From: Methanoculleus methanifontis
GTDB lineage: Archaea > Halobacteriota > Methanomicrobia > Methanomicrobiales > Methanoculleaceae
DNA length: 64,000 bases
Direction: 5' to 3'
Assembly (NCBI RefSeq): GCF_030464365.1
Contig: NZ_VCYI01000007.1
Span: forward strand, 62,001-126,000
The position numbers and the translations under genes are program-made. This document shows, one piece after another, positions 40,784 to 49,516 of the stretch. Position 1 is the stretch's first letter, and every line of letters starts with the position of its first letter. The notes below the pieces were generated by a model. That model was given only the letters and a program-made list of their open reading frames with translations, ran no database searches and was not told the DNA's origin.

Positions 40784-42532
40784 ATGACGGACTCGCATCA
40801 GGATCGGGCACCCTTTGATCGCGCGGTGCTCAACGCTCTCGAAGACGGGCTTCTTGTGACAGGCGATGACCGGAAGGTCAGATGGTACAACCCGGCTCTC
40901 GCACGGACCCTCGGCATCCGGCAGACGGACGCCATTGGGATGGAGATGAGTTCTCTTCTCGACGCATACATCCTGCCGATCATCGAGGACGACGATTCCG
41001 TGCGGCTGCTCCGTAATGTCCTTGAGAATGGCGCGGATATGTCTCCTCTCCTCTGCCGTGCCCGAATCCCCGACGGCACCCGGCGCTGGCTCTCGATATC
41101 GAGTAAACAGGCTTTCTCCGTGACCGGGCAGCGGCTTATCAAGATCCGGGACACAACCGCGGATCTGAATGCGCATCATTTCATGGCCGCGCTCGACCAG
41201 TCCCCGGTGGTCGTCTTTGTGCAGGATGAAGAACTCCGTTACATCTGGTCGTACAACCAGCAACTGGGGTCCACGGATACGTCCATCATTGGCATGCGCG
41301 AAGAGGATGCCTTTCCCGAGGACGCCAAACATCTTGCCGCGCTCAAACGGCGGGTTCTTGAGACAGGAGAGACCATCCGGGCTGCGGTGACGTTCACCAT
41401 CGCAGGTGAGCGGCGTGTCCGCGACCTGACGCTCAAGCCGCTTCGGGATGCACAAGGAAAGATTGTTGGTATTGCCGGGACGGCTTTCGATGTGACCGAG
41501 CGGAACCGGGTGGAGGAGGTGCTCCGGGAGAAGACGCACGAACTGAAGAAACGGATGGACGAACTCCAATGTCTGTACACCATCGCGCACCTCGTCGAAA
41601 CGCCCGAGGTGACGCTCGATAGACTCCTGCAGGCGGTTGCCGATACCCTCCCTATGGGGTGGCAGTACCCGAACTATACCGGGGTGCGGATCACCGTTGA
41701 CGGCTGGGATTACTATCAGGGGGATCCGGCAGATTCTCCCTGGAAACAGGAGAGCCCGATCGTCGTCCACGGCACTCGGGTCGGTGAGGTCGAGGTGCGC
41801 TACCTCGCGGAGTTTCCGGAGGGCGGCGAAGGGCCGTTCCTGCCGGAAGAGCAGATGCTGCTCGACTCCATCACGAAGCGTCTCGGCCGGATCATTGAAC
41901 GGATGCGGGTGGAAGCGGCGCTTGAAAAGAGCGAGGAGAAGTTCCGGGGGATTGCTCAGCGGAGTTTCGACCTCATCGTCACGTCGTACCGGGACGGCGG
42001 ACTGAACTACATCTCGCCGGCGATGGAGCGGATACTCGGGTACGCTCCAGAAGAGATGGTGGGAACTGATTGGGAGGACTACATCCTCCCGACGAGCCTT
42101 CTGGTCTGGAAAGAGGGGCGGCGGAGAGTGCTCCGGGGCGAGCAGGTCGAAGGGCTCCAGATCGAGGTCAGGCGGAAGAACGGGGAGACCGCCATACTGG
42201 AACTGAACGAGTCGCCGATCGTCGAGAAGAAAGCGATCGTGGGGTTCCAGGTCGTCGGCAGGGACATCTCCGAACGGATCCTGCACGAACGGCTCCGGGA
42301 GCAGGCGTTCGATATGACCGAACGGAATATCGCTCAGTTCGCCGTCCTTGCCGACCACGTCCGCCACCCGCTCCAGGTGATCATGGGGGTCGCGGATCTC
42401 CTCGAGGACGAGGTGGTCGCGGAGAAACTCCGGGATCAGGTTCGGCGGATCAATGAGCAGATTGGGGAACTCGACCGGGAATGGATGGAGTCACGGAAAA
42501 TCCGGGAGTTCTTGAAGCGGTACGAACTCTGA
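40784..42532 (+). CDS. PAS-domain sensory protein with HisKA-like end but no ATPase domain
   Basis: A 582-residue soluble protein. PAS domains lie at residues about 10-115, 125-250 and 385-500 (FRGIAQRSFDLIVTSYR). Between the second and third is a GAF-like segment with LQCLYTIAHLVETPEV and GWQYPNYTGVRIT, common in archaeal sensor kinases. After the last PAS comes QFAVLADHVRHPLQVIMGVA with His525, which looks like a histidine-kinase dimerisation helix. The protein ends 57 residues later at REFLKRYEL, so no HATPase domain is present. A close architectural relative is at 51726. It stands alone with no response regulator nearby. Confidence 0.88.
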   Translation: MTDSHQDRAPFDRAVLNALEDGLLVTGDDRKVRWYNPALARTLGIRQTDAIGMEMSSLLDAYILPIIEDDDSVRLLRNVLENGADMSPLLCRARIPDGTRRWLSISSKQAFSVTGQRLIKIRDTTADLNAHHFMAALDQSPVVVFVQDEELRYIWSYNQQLGSTDTSIIGMREEDAFPEDAKHLAALKRRVLETGETIRAAVTFTIAGERRVRDLTLKPLRDAQGKIVGIAGTAFDVTERNRVEEVLREKTHELKKRMDELQCLYTIAHLVETPEVTLDRLLQAVADTLPMGWQYPNYTGVRITVDGWDYYQGDPADSPWKQESPIVVHGTRVGEVEVRYLAEFPEGGEGPFLPEEQMLLDSITKRLGRIIERMRVEAALEKSEEKFRGIAQRSFDLIVTSYRDGGLNYISPAMERILGYAPEEMVGTDWEDYILPTSLLVWKEGRRRVLRGEQVEGLQIEVRRKNGETAILELNESPIVEKKAIVGFQVVGRDISERILHERLREQAFDMTERNIAQFAVLADHVRHPLQVIMGVADLLEDEVVAEKLRDQVRRINEQIGELDREWMESRKIREFLKRYEL

Positions 42533-42604
42533 AGGGTTGTTGCGGCCTCATGGTTGTTTTATAGGATTGTAATGGGCATTTCACCGTTCATGTGTGTTCC
42601 GGTG

Positions 42605-43040
42605 CAGATCGCCATCTCACGCGAAGTGCGCGAAGTCCGTGGAATTGTTTCGCCCTCCTTAGCACCTTGACAGTGCTCGAACTCCTTTTCCTGCGGGAAA
42701 GTCGTTCTTCCCGGCTTCGCGTGAGTTGACGGAATGCTACGTAAAATAGGTCGCGGTTTGGGGCATCTCAAGTCCCATGCACGGATTTCAAGTGGATGTC
42801 GCCATTGGGGGAGGGGTTTCAGGGGAGGGGGGCAAGCCCCCCTCCCCTGTCCCCAATTCGCACCTTCGGTGCTCAAACTCCTGTCCTTCGGACAGTCATT
42901 CCCCCCACGGCGATACTCTCACGGTCCACTGCATCGGGATATTTCCTCGCTCCACTCGCTTTGTTTGTCGCATAATGAAGGCTTTCAGCCTTCTCGAACT
43001 CCTGCCTCGGAACCCTTCCAGTTCTCAAGCTCCTGTTCTG
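42605..43040. repeat. Modular hairpin intergenic element, copy E
   Basis: The gap 42533-43166 holds no gene. CTCACGCGAAG (42616-42626) pairs with CTTCGCGTGAG (42715-42725). Four hairpin-linker units follow one pattern. AGCAC...GTGCT (42661-42677) precedes CTCGAACTCCTT; GCACCTTCGGTGC (42860-42872) precedes CTCAAACTCCTG; AAGGCT-TTC-AGCCTT (42979-42993) precedes CTCGAACTCCTG; and a GAAC/GTTC stem precedes CTCAAGCTCCTG (43025-43036). CTGTCCTTCGGACAG (42881-42895) is a further hairpin. A perfect 13-base GC stem with an AA centre lies at 42821-42848, beside the shared core in reverse orientation (42781-42805). Confidence 0.75.
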
Positions 43041-43166
43041 CGAATCATCACGTAACGAATCGTAGCACGTTCCGACAGTCGCAACTCGCATCAAGTGCGT
43101 TCAGGGTGAAAATCCGTGTCCGGAAGCGCACATGAACAGAACGGCATTCCTGGGAACACCTGTTCA

Positions 43167-43526
43167 TCACCACCGCCGCCCTCTCCTGTCGTACACCCCC
43201 GGCATGGCCTCCCGGACGGCGGCGAGCGTCTCCGGCAGGAGCGTGCCTTTCTTTCCGACGACGTCCGCCGTCCGGATGGTGGCTGCGTACGTGGTCAGGG
43301 CGAAACTCTCAGCGAAGAGGTCGAGGCCGCCCCGGGCGAAGTCGTCGAGCGAGAGGGGAACTGAGATTCCGTCGGTGGACGGGCTGCTTGAGACCGGGCA
43401 GATCAGCAGGCTCCCGCTCTCTCCTGCAGAAACAACCACCACCGGGCGCACCTTCCGTTTGCCCCCTCCCCCGAGACGCACGGGGGCTAAAACGACGTCG
43501 CCGCTGGCGTACCGTCCCATGTGCAT
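43167..43526 (-). CDS. MazF/PemK-like toxin-fold protein, solitary
   Basis: A 119-residue protein resembling the MazF/PemK ribonuclease fold: MGRYASGDVVLAPVRLGG near the start, KRKVRPVVVVSAGESGSLLI near 24-43 and CPVSSSPSTDGISVPL near 44-59, as in toxins with the RPxxVLS core and a following CPIT-type strand. It would cut mRNA if active. No small antitoxin frame overlaps it or lies directly upstream; the upstream gene is a PKD protein 90 bases away. It may therefore be an orphan, a non-toxic homolog, or be controlled in trans. Confidence 0.68.
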   Translation of the reverse strand: MHMGRYASGDVVLAPVRLGGGGKRKVRPVVVVSAGESGSLLICPVSSSPSTDGISVPLSLDDFARGGLDLFAESFALTTYAATIRTADVVGKKGTLLPETLAAVREAMPGVYDRRGRRW

Positions 43527-43616
43527 ACAGGTTTACGTCAAAACCGATAAGAGAATTGATCCGGGCCTTTATAGTAACAGGAGGAAAAGGGGAGCGTTCC
43601 CGCCCCCGGTGCGCCG

Positions 43617-44459
43617 TTATGGCGCCCTTCCGTTTGCTTTTCCGTTGGATTTCTGCTGCCCTTCGCGTAACTCCTTCGGATTCTTCACCTTCTCCTTCAC
43701 CATCGCGGTCCGGGCATGCCCGTCACCGTTGTCGAACTTCGCCTCCTTCCCGTTGCCCGGGTTGATCACGGAGACGGCCCCGGTACCGGCGACCGGGATG
43801 GAACCGTTATCCGTCACGGCGCCGCCGGTCACCGTCAGGTTGCCGTCACCGGCGGCGAGGTCGAGGTCCTGCTGCCGATACTTCAGGATGAGCGTGCCGC
43901 CGTCCTTCATGCAGAAGTTGACCTTCTCCGGCGTTGCGTTCCCGATCGCGAACTCCGAGGGGTCCGATACCGTCGTGTTCGCGCTGTCGGTTCCGGTAAA
44001 CCCGAGCCAGTCCGCGATGCTGATAAAGACGGTCATGACCCCGTTGCTCTTCTGGTTCAGGACTCTTGGGGCGACCTTCACCTCCGCTGTCTGCGGGGCG
44101 ACGGTCACGTTCAGGGTGTCGCGGGCGACGACGCCCGTAGCGTTGTTCTTGACCTCCACCGCGACCGTGTAGGTGCCCGTATCGAGGTAGGTGTGGGTTG
44201 CCCGGACGGTGCCGTTCTGCTCGTCGTCCGGCACGATCTCCGCCTCGGTTCTCCCTGTGCCCCAGTCGACGGCGGCTGAGAGGTTCACCGCGTCGAAGAT
44301 GTCCGTGTCGTTGCAGGTCGCGAGGATGGTGACCGGCTCCCCGGCGAGCGCGGTGCGGTCGCCCCCTGCATCGACCGTGAGGGCGGCCTGCGCGGCAGGA
44401 ACCACCACGGCAAGGGCGATGAAGAGGGAGAATACATGGATTGCAGTATCTCGTTTCAT
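43617..44459 (-). CDS. Secreted PKD-domain surface protein
   Basis: A 280-residue exported protein. The signal peptide MKRDTAIHVFSLFIALAVVV is followed by a PKD-type beta-sandwich: LTVDAGGDRTALAGEPVTI near 28-46, WGTGRTEAEIV near 69, and TVRATHTYLDTGTYTVAVEV near 84-103, the classic HTYxxxGxYxVxV end of a PKD repeat. Several N-glycosylation sites (NDT, NLS, NNAT) are present. The C-terminal 60 residues are hydrophilic and basic, with no membrane helix and no PGF-CTERM signal, so it is probably secreted free or held by other proteins. Confidence 0.82.
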   Translation of the reverse strand: MKRDTAIHVFSLFIALAVVVPAAQAALTVDAGGDRTALAGEPVTILATCNDTDIFDAVNLSAAVDWGTGRTEAEIVPDDEQNGTVRATHTYLDTGTYTVAVEVKNNATGVVARDTLNVTVAPQTAEVKVAPRVLNQKSNGVMTVFISIADWLGFTGTDSANTTVSDPSEFAIGNATPEKVNFCMKDGGTLILKYRQQDLDLAAGDGNLTVTGGAVTDNGSIPVAGTGAVSVINPGNGKEAKFDNGDGHARTAMVKEKVKNPKELREGQQKSNGKANGRAP

Positions 44460-44556
44460 GATTGGTTACCTCCGGTAGATACTGGCCCTGCTCCCCTATT
44501 TGACCACATTGAGCTTCCTGGTTCAATCGATTAGCTGGACGGTGGCACATGATCGC

Positions 44557-46686
44557 TCATATCCGGAGCAGCCGGGCATTGATCGCGACGATCACCGTGC
44601 TTGCGCTCATCAGCACCGCCCCTGCCGCCGGGGTGAGAAGGATCCCGGCGCCGATCAAGACCCCGGCGGCGAGCGGGATGGCGACGGTGTTGTAGCCCGT
44701 CGCCCAGAGGAGGTTCTCGAGCATCTTCCGGTAGGTCTTCTTTGCAAGGTCGATGACCGCCGCCGCGTCCCGCGGATCGCTCCTCACGAGCACGATATCG
44801 GCGCTCTCCACGGCTACATCGGTCCCGGCCCCGATGGCGACCCCGAGGTCTGCCTCGACGAGCGCAGGGGCGTCGTTGATCCCGTCGCCCACCATGGCCA
44901 CACGGTAGCGCTGCTGCACCTCCCGGATCTTCTCCGCCTTCTCGTGGGGCAGAACTCCGGCGAAGAACTCATCGAGATCCAGTTCCCCTGCCACCCACGC
45001 GGCGACGTCGCGGTTGTCCCCGGTCAGCATCATACACCGGACGCCCATCTCTTTGAGCCGGCGGATCGCCTCCCCCGACTCCGGCCTGATGATGTCGGCG
45101 AGCGCGAGCGCTCCGGTGAGTCGGTCGTCCTCGAGCAGAAAGACGACGGTCTTGCCCTGCCGCTGGAGCGTCTCAATTCCACTGTTCCCGGTATTGATGC
45201 CCCGCTCCGTGAGGTAACCCGGACCGACCACCCGGACGGTTCGGTCGCCGATCGTCGCCTCGACGCCGACCCCCGGGATTGCCCGAAACCCTTCTACCGT
45301 GAGCAGGGCGATTCCCTGTTCCTCCGCGCTCCGGACGATGCCCCTGGCGATCGGGTGCTCGGAGTGTGCCTCAACCGATGCGGTCGTCCCGACCACGTCC
45401 TCCTCTGCCGCGCCGCCGAAGGCGAGGACGTCCGTGACACCGAATACCCCTGTCGTGAGGGTCCCGGTCTTGTCGAAAACGACCGCCGTGAGGTCTTTTG
45501 CCCGCTCGAACGCACTCCGGTCCCTGATCAGGAACCCCGACTTTGCGGCAAGCGCCGTCGAGACCGCGATCACGAGTGGGACGGCGAGGCCGAGCGCGTG
45601 GGGGCAGGTGATGACCATCACGGTCGCGGCCCGCTCCACCGCAAATCCGGTCCCCTCCCCGAGGGCGAACCATCCCGCGAACGTCACCGCACCGACCGAG
45701 AGGGCGATCACTACCAGGAGGAACGCCGCCCGATCCGCGAGGTCCTGCGTCCGCGACCTGCTCTCCTGCGCCTTCCGTACAAGGTCGATCACCTGCGCAA
45801 GATAGGTCTCCGCACCCGTCCGCTGGACCTCCACGACGATCGAGCCCTCGCCGTTGACCGCCCCGCCGATGACCTCGTCATCCGGGCGCTTCTCCACCGG
45901 GCGAGACTCCCCGGTGAGCATCGCCTCGTTGACGCTCGTCGTGCCCTCGATCACCGTGCCGTCCACCGGTACCTTCTCTCCGGGCCGGACGAGAACCCGG
46001 TCGCCCGGTTCGAGCCGGTCGACGGGCACGTCGTCCGTCCCCCCGTCCCGGAGCAGGTGCGCCTCAGAGGGCATGACCCGGACGAGTTCCTCGAGCGCCC
46101 GCGACGCCCCGAGAACCGAGCGCATCTCCACCCAGTGCCCGAGGAGCATGATGTCGATCAGGGTGGCGAGTTCCCAGAAGAACCCCTCTTCGCCGACGAT
46201 ACCGAGGACGACCGCCGAACTGTAGACGTAGGCGACGGTGATCGCGACGGCGATGAGCGTCATCATCCCGGGCATCCGCGCCCGGAGTTCGCTCACGATG
46301 CCGGTAAGAAACGGACGGCCGCCGTAGAGATAGACCACGGTCGCAAGAGCGAGGAGCAGGTAGTCCGAGCTCGGGAACCGGATGACTATCCCGAGAAGTT
46401 CCTGAACCGGCTCCGAGAGGAGGAGAATCGGAATCGTCAGTATCGTCGAGACGACGAACCGCCGCCGGAAGTCGTCGAGGGCGTGGCGGTGCGTGCCATG
46501 CCCGGGCCGGTGGGTCCCCGGTGGTTTCTGCCGGCTCGCCTCCGCCAGTTGTGTTTCGTGCTGTCGTCCGGCGTGCTCGTGATTGTGGTCCGTATCAATA
46601 CCTCCCTGCGCCTCGAACACCTTTCTTCGTCGGTTCCGCCCCGCGTGCGGCGGTGCCGGAGTTTGTCCGCCGCCTGACGATGGCAT
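44557..46686 (-). CDS. copB: Copper-type P-type ATPase, CopB (CPH) class
   Basis: A heavy-metal efflux ATPase of up to 709 residues. The membrane metal site is CPH ([15 protein letters not shown] near residue 363), the hallmark of the CopB/P1B-3 class transporting Cu or Ag. Phosphorylation motif DKTGTLTTG (near 400), hinge MLTGDNRD and [15 protein letters not shown] are all present. The N-terminus is histidine-rich ([24 protein letters not shown]) and lacks an HMA domain, as in CopB. The start is uncertain: ATG 46686 gives a basic leader, while an internal GTG near 46622 and a GGAGGT nearby suggest a shorter protein. It is two genes away from a ZntA-like ATPase. Confidence 0.93.
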   Translation of the reverse strand: MPSSGGGQTPAPPHAGRNRRRKVFEAQGGIDTDHNHEHAGRQHETQLAEASRQKPPGTHRPGHGTHRHALDDFRRRFVVSTILTIPILLLSEPVQELLGIVIRFPSSDYLLLALATVVYLYGGRPFLTGIVSELRARMPGMMTLIAVAITVAYVYSSAVVLGIVGEEGFFWELATLIDIMLLGHWVEMRSVLGASRALEELVRVMPSEAHLLRDGGTDDVPVDRLEPGDRVLVRPGEKVPVDGTVIEGTTSVNEAMLTGESRPVEKRPDDEVIGGAVNGEGSIVVEVQRTGAETYLAQVIDLVRKAQESRSRTQDLADRAAFLLVVIALSVGAVTFAGWFALGEGTGFAVERAATVMVITCPHALGLAVPLVIAVSTALAAKSGFLIRDRSAFERAKDLTAVVFDKTGTLTTGVFGVTDVLAFGGAAEEDVVGTTASVEAHSEHPIARGIVRSAEEQGIALLTVEGFRAIPGVGVEATIGDRTVRVVGPGYLTERGINTGNSGIETLQRQGKTVVFLLEDDRLTGALALADIIRPESGEAIRRLKEMGVRCMMLTGDNRDVAAWVAGELDLDEFFAGVLPHEKAEKIREVQQRYRVAMVGDGINDAPALVEADLGVAIGAGTDVAVESADIVLVRSDPRDAAAVIDLAKKTYRKMLENLLWATGYNTVAIPLAAGVLIGAGILLTPAAGAVLMSASTVIVAINARLLRI

Positions 46687-46757
46687 CCGCCAGTAGCAGG
46701 AGATGCAGGTCGTTTGGGGATGTAAATATACCGGCTATGGGGGCACGAGAGACCCAC

Positions 46758-46886
46758 ATGAACCCTCGCGTCCCGGGACTGTCGGTCACGGCGCAGCTGC
46801 AAGAGCAGTTGACTCGCGTATCCGCCGCCGGAGAGATCGCAGACCTCCCGGAGGAAATGGACATATTTATAAATTCAGGAGGATAG
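46758..46886 (+). CDS. Possible 42-residue small protein
   Basis: A short frame reading MNPRVPGLSVTAQLQEQLTR and ending in DIFINSGG lies between the divergent CopB and histidine-kinase genes. The middle part (TAQLQEQLTRVSAAGEIAD) would form an amphipathic helix. No ribosome-binding site is strong and no family is recognised, so it may be chance. It is listed because the surrounding 350-base gap otherwise holds no gene. Confidence 0.25.
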   Translation: MNPRVPGLSVTAQLQEQLTRVSAAGEIADLPEEMDIFINSGG

Positions 46887-46902
46887 CATACTGCTCGTAG
46901 CC

Positions 46903-46916
46903 GGATAAATTTATCC
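46903..46916. promoter_or_regulatory. Perfect 14-base palindrome upstream of histidine kinase
   Basis: GGATAAATTTATCC lies in an AT-rich patch 130 bases before the kinase start at 47044. A TATA-like ATATTTATAAATTC is just upstream (46863-46876), and a second AT-rich stretch (46986-47005) is closer to the gene. The palindrome could be a regulator site. Confidence 0.4.
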
Positions 46917-47043
46917 ACAGGAGCAGCAAGTCTCCTCAGATTTCTCTAAAGACGGTCCAGATCCGTTTGAATCGCCTGGGAACATTTTATCTATGTAGAA
47001 TATAGAAGTCCCCTGAGTGTAAATGAGAGGGTGATCCTGGTCA

Positions 47044-49443
47044 ATGCACGTACGCAAGCCCGCATGCGGCGATATTTCTGCGCACACCGCTATTCTGGAT
47101 GCGCTCGATGAGGGGCTGCTCGTCGTCGATTCCGATAACCGGGTAGCCTGCGTCAACAGGCACCTCCGCCACCTTCTCGAAATCGATCAGGACGCTGTCT
47201 GCGGGACGGATGCAGTTCAATTTTTCCGCCGGACGCTGGCGCCCCGAATCTACGAGGATTCAGGGAGGGCAATGATCCTGGCGTCCCTCTCCGACCTCTC
47301 CCGGGCTGCAAACGTCCTGTGCACGCTACGATCGTCCAGCGGTGCAGAAGAGCGGGTCTGCTGCTCATGCAGGGTTGTTGAAGAAGGGCCGTTTCAGGGC
47401 ATGCGGATCATCCGCTTCTCTCCCGAACCCTTCGAGATCCAGGGCTGCCCTGTTCCCGGCGCCCTGGTTCCTCCGGGCGGCGGTCAGGAGAGGCTCATGG
47501 ATACTCCCCAGCAGAGGCGGATGGAAGAGATCCTGCGGGAGAGCGAGGACCGGTACCGGTTCCTCGTCGAGAACCTCAACGAGGCCATCGGGGTGATCAA
47601 CAGGGAGGGCGTTGCGGTCTTTGCTAACCAGAAATTGGCCGAAACCATCGGCTACCCGGTCGCCGAAATCATTGGAGAGCCGGTTTCTCTCTTCGTCGAC
47701 GAGGTGGATGCCGGGTGCCTGGTGGAGTACCTGCAGAACCTGGACCTGAACATGCGCGAGGTCTTTGAGATCGATCTGATCCGTAAAGACGGTGGTCGCG
47801 TACATACGCTGATGGCAACCACCCCGATCGTCGACGCCGACGGCACCTGCAGAGGATTCCTTGCCGGGATTCAGGATATCACCGCCTTAAAGCAGATGGA
47901 GGCAAAACTCCGGGAGAGCGAGGAGAAGTATCGATTGCTCGTTGAACTCTCCGCTGAAGCGACCCTGATTCACCGCGACGGGAAGATCATATTCACCAAT
48001 CCCGCCGGCATGAGGCTCCTCGGCGCTTCACGCCCGGAAGAAGTCCTCGGGAAGGCTATCCTTGATATCGTCCACCCGGACGCCCGGGAGATTGTCGAGG
48101 CCTTCTCCGCGCGGGATCTCCAGGGAGAGGAGACGCCGCTCATCGAGCTGCTGGTTGTCAGGCTTGACGGGACGACGGTCCCCATCGAGGGGAGGGGCAC
48201 CCGAACGGTTTTTGAGGGGCGGCCCGCGGTTCAGGTCGTTATGCGGGACGTCACCTACCGCAAGCAGGCAGAGGAGCAGGTGCAGATACGGAACCGCCAC
48301 CTCCTGCTGCTGAACAGGATCATCGGCACATCAGCATCGGCCCGGACATCCGACGAACTGCTTGAGAAGGCGCTCAACCAGACGCTTGACCTGCTCGATT
48401 ATGACAGCGGCGCCGTTTACCGGATCGATGCCGGGCAGCGGGAGGCAACTCTCCGGTGCCGGCGCAACATGCCGGATGTGTTCCTGGAGCAGGCAGAGGA
48501 GATCCTGGGAGTGTCGTTTGCTGAAACCCTCGCGGCCGGCCTCCCTTGCTACCTTGAGCAGGATCGCGGCCCGAGCGCCTCCGGGTCGCATCTCCTCCGG
48601 GAACTCGGGCTTGCCGCACTCGCCTGCATCCCGCTCGTCGTCGAGTCCGACGTCGTCGGGATGCTCCTCCTCGGGAACAGGGAGAGGGGATCGTTCTCTC
48701 ATGACGAGCACGCTCTCCTCGAAGCGGTCGGCCGGGAGATCGGGATCGGTATCATGCGAGGGATGCTCTACCGGAGGCTTGAGGTGGCGAACCGGGAGGC
48801 GAACCTCTACCTCGACATCCTCACTCATGATATCCGGAACGCCGACAACGTCGCAAACATCTACGCCGATATCCTCATCGACGAGCTCGAGGGGGAGGCG
48901 GCCCGGCATGCCCGGAAGTTGAAGGACGGGATCAGGAAGAGCATCGAGATCACCGCAAACGTCGCTACCATCCGCAAGATCCACGAGACCCGGGCCGGAC
49001 TTACGCCCCTTGATCTCGATAACGTGATCAGGGAGGAACTCGCTCACTTCCCCGACCTCTGTATCCACTACGATGGGGTACCGGTGACAGTTCTCGCCGA
49101 CGATCTCCTGCCCCAGGTCTTCACAAACCTCATCGGCAACGCCACAAAGCACGGCGGGCCGGGTGTCGAGGTCACGGTGGCGGTCGAGGATCTGGATGAA
49201 AGGACCGTCATCGTCACCGTTGCCGACACCGGCCCCGGTATCCCGGAGGACGCGAAGGAGGCGATCTTCTTCCGGTTCGAGCGGGAGGGCGGCCAGCGGG
49301 GGAGCCAGGGCCTCGGCCTCTCGATCTGCCGCATGCTTACTGCACGCTACGGCGGCGGGATCTGGGTCGAAGACCGGGTTCCGGAGCAGGGCGCGGCGTT
49401 CCGGTTCACCCTCAGGAAGGCCGGACGCAGGAAGTGTGCTTAA
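47044..49443 (+). CDS. PAS/GAF sensor histidine kinase
   Basis: A 799-residue cytoplasmic kinase without transmembrane helices. Three PAS domains lie at about residues 12-130, 150-285 (RFLVENLNEAIGVINREG) and 290-410 (RLLVELSAEATLIHRDG). A GAF domain covers about 430-570 (LLEKALNQTLDLLDYDSGA). The phosphoacceptor His595 is in LDILTHDIRNADNVANIYAD. The ATP-binding domain has LPQVFTNLIGNATKHGG near 688-704, DTGPGIPEDAKEAIF and GLGLSICRML. It is complete and should autophosphorylate. No response regulator is present nearby. It sits between CopB- and ZntA-type ATPases, so metal sensing is possible but unproven. Confidence 0.93.
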   Translation: MHVRKPACGDISAHTAILDALDEGLLVVDSDNRVACVNRHLRHLLEIDQDAVCGTDAVQFFRRTLAPRIYEDSGRAMILASLSDLSRAANVLCTLRSSSGAEERVCCSCRVVEEGPFQGMRIIRFSPEPFEIQGCPVPGALVPPGGGQERLMDTPQQRRMEEILRESEDRYRFLVENLNEAIGVINREGVAVFANQKLAETIGYPVAEIIGEPVSLFVDEVDAGCLVEYLQNLDLNMREVFEIDLIRKDGGRVHTLMATTPIVDADGTCRGFLAGIQDITALKQMEAKLRESEEKYRLLVELSAEATLIHRDGKIIFTNPAGMRLLGASRPEEVLGKAILDIVHPDAREIVEAFSARDLQGEETPLIELLVVRLDGTTVPIEGRGTRTVFEGRPAVQVVMRDVTYRKQAEEQVQIRNRHLLLLNRIIGTSASARTSDELLEKALNQTLDLLDYDSGAVYRIDAGQREATLRCRRNMPDVFLEQAEEILGVSFAETLAAGLPCYLEQDRGPSASGSHLLRELGLAALACIPLVVESDVVGMLLLGNRERGSFSHDEHALLEAVGREIGIGIMRGMLYRRLEVANREANLYLDILTHDIRNADNVANIYADILIDELEGEAARHARKLKDGIRKSIEITANVATIRKIHETRAGLTPLDLDNVIREELAHFPDLCIHYDGVPVTVLADDLLPQVFTNLIGNATKHGGPGVEVTVAVEDLDERTVIVTVADTGPGIPEDAKEAIFFRFEREGGQRGSQGLGLSICRMLTARYGGGIWVEDRVPEQGAAFRFTLRKAGRRKCA

Positions 49444-49516
49444 GGTGCCCGGATTTCTCCCAGGGTGCCGGAGAAGGCCCTGATATCTGAATAACTTCGT
49501 CTCTTTTTCCGCGGTT

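Noticed and set aside
40667-42367. 566-codon minus-strand open frame
   Set aside because: Antisense to the PAS protein at 40784, with no credible domain.
42734-43135. 133-codon plus-strand frame across element E
   Set aside because: Its translation follows hairpin-linker sequence (for example LLSFGQSFPP) and changes character with each module, so it is not a protein.
44500-46677. 725-codon plus-strand open frame
   Set aside because: Antisense to CopB; composition is charged and repetitive, and no motif or signal is present.
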